Positions 1 to 7,038 of a stretch of 35,885 nt of DNA are shown one piece after another. The position numbers and the translations under genes were made by a program. The notes beneath the pieces are model-generated. The model did not search any database. It saw only the letters and a list, made by a program, of their open reading frames with translations, and was not told the DNA's origin. Source of the DNA: Algoriphagus sp. (lineage in GTDB: Bacteria; Bacteroidota; Bacteroidia; Cytophagales; Cyclobacteriaceae); contig NZ_JABXIN010000009.1 of assembly GCF_013373065.1 (NCBI RefSeq), positions 1 through 35,885 of the forward strand, given 5' to 3'. Numbering within the stretch: the stretch's first letter is position 1; each line of letters opens with the position of its first letter.

Positions 1-24
1 CCCCCCCCCCCCCCCCCCCCCCCC
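1..24. repeat. 24-nt poly-C run at the window edge
   Basis: The window opens with 24 consecutive C residues. In the frame of the downstream glycine-rich gene they would read as a proline run, which fits poorly with the surrounding glycine-rich protein. A homopolymer exactly at a sequence edge is most simply a contig-end artefact, for example the reverse complement of a poly-G read tail. A genuine slippage-prone tract cannot be excluded from the sequence alone. Confidence 0.9.
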
Positions 25-1648
25 AAATAGAGCATTTGGAAGACCTGCAGGAGGAGGAGGAGGATCTCAGGGTGTAGGTGCTAATGGCCTTGTGGTAATT
101 TCTTATTCCTGTCCAGATGCGGATCAAACAGACTGTTTGACAATTATTGATGATGGTTCTAAATCAGGTTTTACAGTTTTAGAGTTTGACGAAGATTGTT
201 CTTGGACAGCTCCTGAAGGTTTAGCTGAATTTACCGTATTCGTTGGTAGCGGCGGTGGCGGCGGCGGTGGTGGTGAAGGCTCTGGTGGTGGAGGCTCTGG
301 TTCTTTAATTGTTCAAACATTTTCTACCTCCAACCCATATGGATTACCTGCGGGAACTACTTTTACGATAGGGGTCGGAGAAGGCGGACCTGGGGCACCA
401 GGAGTAAACCTTCCAGGCTTTCCTGGAGATTCATCTTCGTTTACAGGAAACATTGATGGGAACGATATTGAAATTATTGTTCCCGGAGGAGGAGGAGGAG
501 GATCTAGGGCTCAAAACCCCGGAGGGGATGGTGCTTCTGGAGGTGGAGGAGGAGCTAGTCCAGATCCTTCAAAATCATTCGGGATGGGAGGAAATCCAAT
601 AGCAATAACTTATACTGGAGATTCAGTAGTAGTTTATACTGGCAATCCAGGAGGAAACGGGGATTACAGTGAACCTCAGAATTCAGTAGCTGGAGGAGGA
701 GGAGGAGGATTAACACCTTGGAAACCAGCACCAGCTGATGATGGACAAGATGGAAAAGCTGCAGGAAATGGACAAGGTGAAGGTGGTAGAGGAGGAGATG
801 GTATTATCCTTACCTTAGGAGATTCCATCCGATATTATGGTGCCGGTGGTGGCGGTATAGGTGAATTCTTTAATGGAACGGATAAAATTGGTGAAGGGGG
901 ATCGGCAGGGGGAGTAAAAATTGGTGGAGATGGTAATTTAACTGCTCCTGGACCTATTGGGCATCCTGGAGTTGATAAAACAGGATCTGGAGGCGGTGCA
1001 GGATACCTTGGCGGTGGAAATGGAGGTAATGGAGTTGTTTACATTGTATATATAAATGTCCGAATCCTTGCCGTCGAATACCTCTACTTCGAGGCCAATT
1101 ATAATCAAACAGATCGTACAGGCCTCCTAACCTGGGCCACGGCTAAAGAATGGGAAAACTCCCACTTCGAAATCGAACGTTCGGTTAATGGCATTAACAA
1201 TTGGGAAAAAATCGGCGAGGTAGCCGGTGCAGGGTATTCCATGGAACCCGTGGAATACAAATTCCTGGATGAAGACCTTCCTGCCTCAGGAGGAGTCGTC
1301 TACTATCGATTGAAGGATATTAGCTTTGACCAAAAATATTCCTATTCCAATGTACAATCCATTATTGTCCCAGCTATAGCGGGAACGAATTATTGGACCG
1401 TATATCCAAACCCAAGCAATCGACATGGAGAGGTAAACATTGAATTAATCAACACTTCAGTTTATGCGGATGAACCGATCTATGTTCGAGTTTCGGATGC
1501 TAGAGGAGTATCAGAAAGCTTTACCGTTCGATCACCAGAGCAGGTTTCTGAAGTAGTGAATCAGCATTTACGGTCTGATTTAGGATTGTTTATCCTACAG
1601 TTGAACTGGGGTAAATACCAGCAACAATTAAAAATCATCCGAAAATAA
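2..1648 (+). CDS. Glycine-rich T9SS type A sorting-domain protein (5' end missing)
   Basis: The reading frame is open to the left edge, so the start lies outside the window; a GTG at 92 is an internal valine (context GANGLVVISYS). The visible protein is the end of one glycine-rich domain, a short linker with cysteines, then a second glycine-rich domain beginning with WTAPEGLAEFTVFVGSGGGG, which resembles the beta-sheet/polyglycine domain of bacterial surface proteins. From about position 1066 come a fibronectin-III-like segment (VEYLYFEANY ... VYYRLKDISF) and a C-terminal sorting domain (YPNPSNRHGEVNIEL ... LFILQLNWGK, ending KIIRK). Such domains direct export by the type IX system and attachment or release at the cell surface. 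The function of the glycine-rich part is unknown; adhesive or structural roles are only inference. The gene is convergent with the next one, 6 bp away. Confidence 0.85.
   Translation, partial: PPPPPPPPNRAFGRPAGGGGGSQGVGANGLVVISYSCPDADQTDCLTIIDDGSKSGFTVLEFDEDCSWTAPEGLAEFTVFVGSGGGGGGGGEGSGGGGSGSLIVQTFSTSNPYGLPAGTTFTIGVGEGGPGAPGVNLPGFPGDSSSFTGNIDGNDIEIIVPGGGGGGSRAQNPGGDGASGGGGGASPDPSKSFGMGGNPIAITYTGDSVVVYTGNPGGNGDYSEPQNSVAGGGGGGLTPWKPAPADDGQDGKAAGNGQGEGGRGGDGIILTLGDSIRYYGAGGGGIGEFFNGTDKIGEGGSAGGVKIGGDGNLTAPGPIGHPGVDKTGSGGGAGYLGGGNGGNGVVYIVYINVRILAVEYLYFEANYNQTDRTGLLTWATAKEWENSHFEIERSVNGINNWEKIGEVAGAGYSMEPVEYKFLDEDLPASGGVVYYRLKDISFDQKYSYSNVQSIIVPAIAGTNYWTVYPNPSNRHGEVNIELINTSVYADEPIYVRVSDARGVSESFTVRSPEQVSEVVNQHLRSDLGLFILQLNWGKYQQQLKIIRK
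50..64 (+). repeat. (GGA)5 trinucleotide run in a coding region
   Basis: Five GGA codons in a row encode a glycine stretch. Similar (GGA)6 runs occur at 485-502 and 692-709 in the same gene. They are slippage-prone but in frame, so length changes would alter the glycine count without a frameshift. Confidence 0.8.
485..502 (+). repeat. (GGA)6 trinucleotide run in a coding region
   Basis: Six consecutive GGA codons lie in the second glycine-rich domain of the T9SS cargo gene. A matching (GGA)6 run is found at 692-709. Confidence 0.8.
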
Positions 1649-1654
1649 TCGGGA

Positions 1655-4600
1655 TTAATCTTCTTTTTCCTCCTCTTCCTTTCGGACAGGGATTGCCGGT
1701 TGCCCCAAACCTACAGAGCCTTTTAACCCGCTTAGTGTAGCTTTCCACCATGTGCTAAACATGAATTTGGAAGTATCCCGCTTTACATAAATATCGCTAA
1801 GCACGGTATAGCCAAAAAGCTTGCGTGGATTGTTATTCTTAACCAGGGTATTCGCCAAGAAAGTCATCAATGAAAGCTTTCCGGTCCCTTTTTCCAAGGT
1901 CATCGAGTCCAAAAAATCCACTTTTAGGTTTTCATAATGAAAACGCATATTTCCGATGGCCTCATGATCATCCATCCGGAAACTCCAATCTCCTGACACC
2001 ACTTGGGCATCTTCTCGCGCATTCAAAAAAGCACCTTTTGAGAGAATGTCATTCAAAGGCTCCAAAGGCATAGGCCCTAATTGAATCGTCACATCCATGG
2101 GGTAGGGCTCCTCAAAAAATAGATGGGTTTGCATGTTGATTTCTCCCGCTCCCATCAATTTGGTATTCGCAATGATATCCATTTCCTTGACGGGATGTTC
2201 TTCAGATTCCATACTAGTGGCAATCGGCGCGATAGCAGTCGTAACATCTTCAAAAATAATCTCCCCTGGTAATGGAGATCCTGGCGAAAATTCCTGATAT
2301 CGGATCCTCCCTTGACTCAGCAATAGGGAATCGATAAATACAGACATGGGCATTTCTTTGAGAATCTGTTGAGGCATGGGCTTGTAGACCCCTTCCAAGA
2401 GCGGAAGTCTTTTATCCCGGAAAATATCCAGTTGGAAGTCATCTCCGGTAACCTTATGGGCGATAACCTTTTGCTCCTCAAAATAGGCGGGGAAGTCAAT
2501 CTTTTCGACCCGAAGCTTGTCTATTTTTAAATCAACTGCATCGGTTTGAAATCCTTTTTTTCGCAAATAGGCATACCTACCCATAGCTGGAGCATATCGA
2601 ACTTGATCGAGCTCTAGGTTTTCCCCATCAAATAAGACTTTCCCTACTCGAACCGACTCCATGCTATCTTTTGTAAAAAACTCATAATCCCCAAAGGAAA
2701 CCCGGGAATCTCCCTCCAATAATTCCTCCAAAATGGAATGATCCGACATTTGGGTTAAATCCCAATCCAATCCCTTCAGCTCCGCATCAATTTCCCGAAA
2801 GGCTAAGCCATTTAAGGGCCCCTTGTCTTTTTGATGAATTGCTATTTTACCGTCTTCTAATCCAATTTGGCGCAAGAGGATCCCCTGAATTAACCCGTCT
2901 TGATTATTTTCCTTCCCTTTCTTTGGATTGGTCTTTTCCTGCTTTTGCCCATTTAATACCAACTTTAATTCCGGACCTTTAATCCGCAAATTCTTGATAT
3001 CGAAAACTCCCGTTTCTTGTACTTCAGCAAATTTATTGTTCCGAATTCCCACCTCTTCAATAGTCCCTTGGAAATAAGGTTTTTCTTCAGATTGAGGGTC
3101 AATGGGATTAATGGTTAAACCCGCAAAAACAGTCTCATCTTCTCCACTATCAAAATTGAATTGGGAGAAAGCCACTTTGTGAACACTGTCTGGAAGACTA
3201 AATTGAAAATCATTTAATGAAATGGAAATATTGCTAAAGAGCCCGGATACGTCCTGTCTGATATTAGAATCATCATCTAATCTCAAATCCCTTACTGCAA
3301 GATCAAACTTGGTATTAATAGACTGATTGTCTTGTCCATCTTTTTGATAACGAAGCGAAAAGTCAGCATTGGATGCCATCACCTCTCCAATTTGTACTTC
3401 AGAAATTGCTGGAATATCCTTAATTCTCTTTTTTGAACTAATCTGCTCTGAAGCTTCCAAATCAGATTTTATTTCAAGATTTATATTACTTCCATCCACA
3501 ACCAGACGGTCCAGCAAAAGACTGTTTTCAAATAAAAACTCTTCCAAATCCAGCCCCTCAAATGACACCATTGGTAAAACCAAGGAAAGCCCTAATCGAC
3601 TATAAAGGTTTTCACCTGGAACCAAGCGTAAGGTATCAATTACAAGAGTTTGGTTCTTCGTATTAAACCGAAGATGACTGGTTGCAACATCATAATCTCC
3701 CTGCGCCAAGCTGAAAGAATAATCTGCTAAGTCTAAAATAATTTCATCAGAAAAAAATGTCTTGGATGGATCAACTTCCTGAGAAGGATCTAAATAAAAA
3801 CCTTTCAAAAAAAGAGACAATTCCTCTTCTGAAAAGCTTATTTCTTTCCTGCCAGAATAATCCGTGAAGTCCAACTTCCCTTCTTCAAAACGAACTGAGT
3901 CAATAGAAACCGTTCTGAAATAAGTTGAAAGCAATTGTCCGAAGTCTTCCATTGACGTTGGATTGGAGGCTGTTTTCGGACTGGCCGTTTTCTGAAATTT
4001 CGTGTAGCTGAATTCAGGTTTAGGAACAAAAATCTCATTCACCACGAGGACTTCTTCCAATAGAGCCGCTCTGATATCGATCCCTCTTACCTGGAAAAAC
4101 GGGACTTGTAAGTCTAGGGCAACAGATTTCCCATAGGTTTCAAGTGTTCGACGAATATTTGCTGGATCTTCTGGACGAAGTGAAAAATCACGAACCTCAA
4201 TTAAATCCCGCTTGGAGTCAATGACCACTTGCCCAGCTTGAAACATGTGAAGATTATCCCTCAATTTTAGCTTATATTGATCCAAGCTGAGTACCATTTC
4301 CTCTGCCAACAAAATATCTCGAAGCTTCAGGACAGAATCCAAGGAAACTTTAACCTGCTCTAGATTAAGGCTGAACTTTTCAAATCCAATATCATCAGAT
4401 CGGATCCCTGAAGCATTTTTAAATTGGATTTTACCATCCCTTAGATCAAAATTTCCAATAGTCGCTCCTGATAGAAAACCCTCTAAAAGATTGGAAGACG
4501 GTGAACCTTCGACTTTTTGATTTTTTGTCCCCCGAAGTTCAGTTAATTCTACTTCGGGAGATTGAAGAAGGATTTTTTCCACATTTAAAATTCCTTCGTT

Positions 4601-6010
4601 ATAAAGTTTTTTAAGATCCGCATCTTCAAATTCCAACTTGGCAAGCTGAGCATTAATGGTTTGATTGGGGGCTAGCTCTGCGTTAATCTCCTCTCGAGGA
4701 ACCATCTCAAAGCCTTCCACTAAAATTCGATTCAAAAAAGAAGAAGCGGTTACTTTCTTGCCCCGAATAACATGGTATTTATCCGAAAGAAACATGGCGA
4801 AATCTTCCAGTTCCATAGCAGCATCTTTGCCGTAAAAAAATTGGTTTTGCTTCCGTTCCTCGTCTTCACCCAGATAGAATTCGACCATTTTAAAATCGAA
4901 ATCTTTTGACTCGATCCGGTTTTCTAAACTGTCTAAAGAACCAGTGGACAAAAACTGTCCTCTGTTTACAGAAAGCTCCTGAATGTGAATGGAATTCAAC
5001 AAACCATCAATCAAATCATTCAAATCACCTGTTCCCTTATTTTCTTTGACAATCGTTTTATTGTGAAAAACTTTTATCGAAGGGTCATTCAATACAATTT
5101 CATCGATTTCTAAATCTGAATCTCGAAAGGCTCTATTCAAGTCCACATTCCCAATCCGAAGTTCTTCAAGGTTCAAATCGTAATAAACAGGCCTTTCTTG
5201 CCTACGGTCCGGAGTCAAGGAGAATTTCTTGATTCGGATTTGATTTTCCATCGAACTGATAAATACATCGCCTGCATTGATGGTGTGAACCTCATCTGGT
5301 AATGAAAATTGAACTTCCTGCAATTCAAAATCAAAGCCTTCAGCGTTGAAAGGATTGGTCCATTCTTGTTTCTGCCTCCAGTCTACATTGTAAATATGCA
5401 AACGGGTGTTTTGGGCATGGATTGAATTAGGGCTAAGGAAGTTTTGAAAGAATAAATTGGCATCTTCGATTTCGATATTCTCGATCAGAATACCCCCCAA
5501 GATCAATTTATCGATACTTTTTTTGATTTCGTTTTCCAAACGTTTCACCCCGGAAATTTTTTCCTCACTTGAAACTTCTTGTTTTTGATCCTTTTCTCCC
5601 GGAGGAAGCTGCAGGGAAAGATTTGGATTGTCTAATCGAATATCTCCGATCACCAAAAATTTATCATCCCAATGATACCAAACATCTCGTATGCTCAATT
5701 CATCTAACTGAAAATCAAAAAGAACTTGATCTTCATTCCCCTTTGCCAAGGGATCCGGATGAAGCACCACTCCAGATAAAAAAACACCGCGACGGAGTAA
5801 GGAGAAATTCAAACTGTTTAACTCAACTAGATAAACCCCTCCTGTTGCTTGATTAATTTTTAGGCGGGCCCAGTTTAACAGCACAAAGTTGGAACCGAAA
5901 TAGACAATGAATTCTAGAAACAGAATCGTAAGCAAAAAAATAAACCCATACTTCAATGCACGCTTGCGCTTTGGATGATGGGTTAGCCGATCTTTGATTC
6001 CTTTAAGCAT
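1655..6010 (-). CDS. Large AsmA-like / DUF748-like envelope protein (1451 aa)
   Basis: One membrane segment near the N-terminus (about residues 22-48, FIFLLTILFLEFIVYFGSNF), preceded by a basic stretch, anchors a very long extracytoplasmic part. That part is built from many degenerate beta-rich units of the form 'LxIDxIxLxxPxIxL' (for example LEIDEIVLNDPSIKVF and LNVEKILLQSPEVELTEL), alternating with 'LxxxxIHIxxLSVNRGQF'-type segments. The last 150 residues (IQLGPMPLEPLNDILSKGAF ... TWWKATLSGLKGSVGLGQ) resemble the C-terminal region of Bacteroidota AsmA/DUF748 proteins, followed by an acidic KEEEEKED tail. AsmA-like proteins are thought to bridge inner and outer membranes and move phospholipid; this role is inferred here from fold and architecture. 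The start is ATG at 6010. Directly upstream on the same strand lies the tRNA-like gene with a terminator between. Some in-family alternatives (TamB-like) cannot be excluded. Confidence 0.7.
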   Translation of the reverse strand: MLKGIKDRLTHHPKRKRALKYGFIFLLTILFLEFIVYFGSNFVLLNWARLKINQATGGVYLVELNSLNFSLLRRGVFLSGVVLHPDPLAKGNEDQVLFDFQLDELSIRDVWYHWDDKFLVIGDIRLDNPNLSLQLPPGEKDQKQEVSSEEKISGVKRLENEIKKSIDKLILGGILIENIEIEDANLFFQNFLSPNSIHAQNTRLHIYNVDWRQKQEWTNPFNAEGFDFELQEVQFSLPDEVHTINAGDVFISSMENQIRIKKFSLTPDRRQERPVYYDLNLEELRIGNVDLNRAFRDSDLEIDEIVLNDPSIKVFHNKTIVKENKGTGDLNDLIDGLLNSIHIQELSVNRGQFLSTGSLDSLENRIESKDFDFKMVEFYLGEDEERKQNQFFYGKDAAMELEDFAMFLSDKYHVIRGKKVTASSFLNRILVEGFEMVPREEINAELAPNQTINAQLAKLEFEDADLKKLYNEGILNVEKILLQSPEVELTELRGTKNQKVEGSPSSNLLEGFLSGATIGNFDLRDGKIQFKNASGIRSDDIGFEKFSLNLEQVKVSLDSVLKLRDILLAEEMVLSLDQYKLKLRDNLHMFQAGQVVIDSKRDLIEVRDFSLRPEDPANIRRTLETYGKSVALDLQVPFFQVRGIDIRAALLEEVLVVNEIFVPKPEFSYTKFQKTASPKTASNPTSMEDFGQLLSTYFRTVSIDSVRFEEGKLDFTDYSGRKEISFSEEELSLFLKGFYLDPSQEVDPSKTFFSDEIILDLADYSFSLAQGDYDVATSHLRFNTKNQTLVIDTLRLVPGENLYSRLGLSLVLPMVSFEGLDLEEFLFENSLLLDRLVVDGSNINLEIKSDLEASEQISSKKRIKDIPAISEVQIGEVMASNADFSLRYQKDGQDNQSINTKFDLAVRDLRLDDDSNIRQDVSGLFSNISISLNDFQFSLPDSVHKVAFSQFNFDSGEDETVFAGLTINPIDPQSEEKPYFQGTIEEVGIRNNKFAEVQETGVFDIKNLRIKGPELKLVLNGQKQEKTNPKKGKENNQDGLIQGILLRQIGLEDGKIAIHQKDKGPLNGLAFREIDAELKGLDWDLTQMSDHSILEELLEGDSRVSFGDYEFFTKDSMESVRVGKVLFDGENLELDQVRYAPAMGRYAYLRKKGFQTDAVDLKIDKLRVEKIDFPAYFEEQKVIAHKVTGDDFQLDIFRDKRLPLLEGVYKPMPQQILKEMPMSVFIDSLLLSQGRIRYQEFSPGSPLPGEIIFEDVTTAIAPIATSMESEEHPVKEMDIIANTKLMGAGEINMQTHLFFEEPYPMDVTIQLGPMPLEPLNDILSKGAFLNAREDAQVVSGDWSFRMDDHEAIGNMRFHYENLKVDFLDSMTLEKGTGKLSLMTFLANTLVKNNNPRKLFGYTVLSDIYVKRDTSKFMFSTWWKATLSGLKGSVGLGQPAIPVRKEEEEKED

Positions 6011-6048
6011 GAAAAGATATTTGAGGAAAAATAACCAAATCCCCGATA

Positions 6049-6081
6049 AAAAATAAAAAAGCAGCCATCAATAGCTGCTTT
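6049..6081 (-). terminator. Rho-independent terminator after tRNA-like copy 1
   Basis: Read on the minus strand, an 8-bp stem AAAGCAGC / GCTGCTTT (6074-6081 with 6058-6065, 8-nt loop 6066-6073) is followed by a T-rich tract (TTTTTATTTTT). It starts two bases after the 3' end of the tRNA-like gene at 6084, and lies between that gene and the AsmA-like gene. Confidence 0.8.
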
Positions 6082-6083
6082 TG

Positions 6084-6207
6084 CTGTAGGAGAAGGATTC
6101 GAACCTCCACGGAGCAGTTAGGCAATAGTCCGGTTTGAGCTATGCTTTTTCCCTTATCCCCACCCCCGAGACAGGAGGGCTTGTCTGCCAATTTCAACAT
6201 CCTACAG
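6084..6207 (-). tRNA. tRNA-like gene copy 1: class II body, very long variable arm, anticodon GTC
   Basis: Minus-strand cloverleaf. Acceptor TGTAGGA pairs perfectly with TCCTACA, and a further C6207-G6084 pair could make it 8 bp. The D arm has 3-bp stem TTG/CAA around AAATTGGCAGA, the leucine-tRNA layout. Anticodon stem CCCTC/GGGGG encloses the 7-nt loop CTGTCTC, anticodon GTC (complement of 6170-6172). The variable region is about 50 nt: basal stem TGGGG/CTCCG plus a distal hairpin GCATAG/CTATTGC with one bulge. The T arm is GGAGG-TTCGAAT-CCTTC. CCA is not encoded (next bases CAA). G6084 could serve as discriminator G73. The usual class II length is about 85-95 nt, against about 123 here. 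The loop differs from typical tRNA-Asp (CTGTCAC) only at position 37. I cannot say which amino acid, if any, it carries. A tRNA-derived regulatory RNA or a degenerate tRNA are alternatives. Confidence 0.65.
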
Positions 6208-6252
6208 GATTATATTTTTATGAACCTTTGTGTTACCTCCGGTTCGGTCAAT

Positions 6253-6285
6253 CAAAAGAAGAGCGACGAATAACTTACAGTCAAA
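6253..6285 (-). promoter_or_regulatory. Weak candidate promoter for tRNA-like copy 1
   Basis: On the minus strand, TTTG (6282-6285) is followed after 21 nt by TTCTTTTG (6253-6260), one mismatch from the Bacteroidota -7 consensus TAnnTTTG. The spacing equals that of the better promoter upstream of copy 2. The box ends about 45 nt before the tRNA-like 5' end. Confidence 0.3.
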
Positions 6286-6556
6286 AAAATGAACTGCCTC
6301 CCTTGCTTAAACGCCGCTTCTTATAATTATTCAAGCCTTATGCTGAATAGTTCTCAAAATCCCTCTTTGAAATCTTGATGCTTCAAAATTAATAAAAGCT
6401 TTCTTTTATTGCACTTTTCGCAAAAAATTTTGTTATTTTTTATGTTATTTTTATTAAAAATATTTTTCTATTAAATATTTAGAAATTTAATCCTTGATTT
6501 CCAAGAATCTTTTAACAAATCCTCAATCGATTTCGAAGGATTGAATCAAAGTATCG
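6286..6556. other. AT-rich spacer between the two tRNA-like genes
   Basis: No credible coding sequence was found. The stretch is AT-rich, especially 6400-6490. It holds two small hairpins: TATTC-(A)AGC / GCT-GAATA at 6328-6349, and AATCCT / AGGATT around ATCGAT at about 6518-6542. Neither has a T tract, so they are unlikely to be terminators. A 63-codon plus-strand frame at 6135-6326 runs antisense through the tRNA-like gene and is not believed. Confidence 0.5.
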
Positions 6557-6559
6557 GGC

Positions 6560-6593
6560 AAAAAAAAACCATGAAATAGAATTCCATGGTTTT
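6560..6593 (-). terminator. Rho-independent terminator after tRNA-like copy 2
   Basis: On the minus strand, stem AAAACCATG / CATGGTTTT (6585-6593 with 6565-6573, 11-nt loop) continues into a T run of about eight (complement of 6561-6568). It begins about 32 bp downstream of the tRNA-like gene ending at 6625. Its sequence is unrelated to the terminator of copy 1, so each copy appears to be a separate transcription unit. Confidence 0.75.
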
Positions 6594-6624
6594 AATCAAT
6601 TAACAATAAACCCAAAATAACCTG

Positions 6625-6748
6625 CTGTAGGAGAAGGATTCGAACCTCCACGGAGTTGTTAGGCATTCACGAGCTCGCTAAATGCTTTGTCCTTGGATCC
6701 CCACCCCCGAGACAGGAGGGCTTGTCTGCCAATTTCAACATCCTACAG
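6625..6748 (-). tRNA. tRNA-like gene copy 2: class II body, very long variable arm, anticodon GTC
   Basis: Second copy, exactly 541 bp from copy 1 and of the same 124-nt length. The first 52 nt (acceptor, D arm, anticodon arm, start of the variable arm; 6697-6748) are identical to 6156-6207. The 3' part (6624-6665) differs from copy 1 at only two positions, both in the variable region. Between them about 31 nt of distal variable arm have diverged, yet a hairpin is kept: GCATT / AATGC, in place of GCATAG / CTATTGC. The basal stem TGGGG/CTCCG and the motif TGCCTAAC are retained. The anticodon GTC is the complement of 6711-6713. CCA is not encoded (next bases CAG). Conservation of the body with divergence confined to the arm points to selection on tRNA structure. 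Its amino acid identity and function are unknown. Confidence 0.65.
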
Positions 6749-6781
6749 TATGAATTAGAACTTTTAGCCGTTTGACTGATT

Positions 6782-6814
6782 CAAATATACAGCAATCGAA
6801 TCCTTTATTACAAA
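6782..6814 (-). promoter_or_regulatory. Bacteroidota-type promoter for tRNA-like copy 2
   Basis: Minus strand: TTTG (6811-6814), a 21-nt spacer, then TATATTTG (6782-6789), a perfect match to the -7 consensus TAnnTTTG. The box ends about 33 nt before the tRNA-like 5' end, leaving a leader of roughly 25 nt. Confidence 0.6.
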
Positions 6815-7038
6815 TTATTCAATCTTTTAATTAATTTTTTACATTATTTTTAACGGAAACGATTGAAAATTAATTATTCGTAAATTTTAAAGGGTTCAAA
6901 AATTAGATTTTTGACTTTTTTTCAAGGGGATTTTTAATGAATTTCCTAAAAAATGAAGGGGATCTTCTCTTTTCTTCAAGATTAGAGGTTACTTTTCCTC
7001 GAATGAGCCAAAAAAATGTGAATAATTTCCTTTATGGA
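6815..7038. other. AT-rich non-coding stretch downstream of the RluD-type gene
   Basis: Very AT-rich sequence between the promoter of tRNA-like copy 2 and the stop codon of the pseudouridine synthase gene. I see no coding sequence and no convincing terminator here. Confidence 0.5.

Noticed and set aside
6003..6200. 65-codon minus-strand open frame across the terminator and tRNA-like copy 1
   Set aside because: It overlaps the hairpin and the AsmA-like start. The tRNA structure explains the sequence better.
6135..6326. 63-codon plus-strand open frame in the intergenic region
   Set aside because: It runs antisense through tRNA-like copy 1 and the downstream spacer, has no protein-like pattern and no credible promoter.
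6084..6748. tRNA-like pair as attachment sites of an integrated element
   Set aside because: No integrase, phage or plasmid gene lies between or next to them, and the 541-bp interval holds no credible gene.
6084..6748. tRNA-Sec with 8-bp acceptor and long variable arm
   Set aside because: The acceptor may extend to 8 bp, but the anticodon is GTC rather than TCA, and the D stem is 3 bp instead of the longer Sec form.
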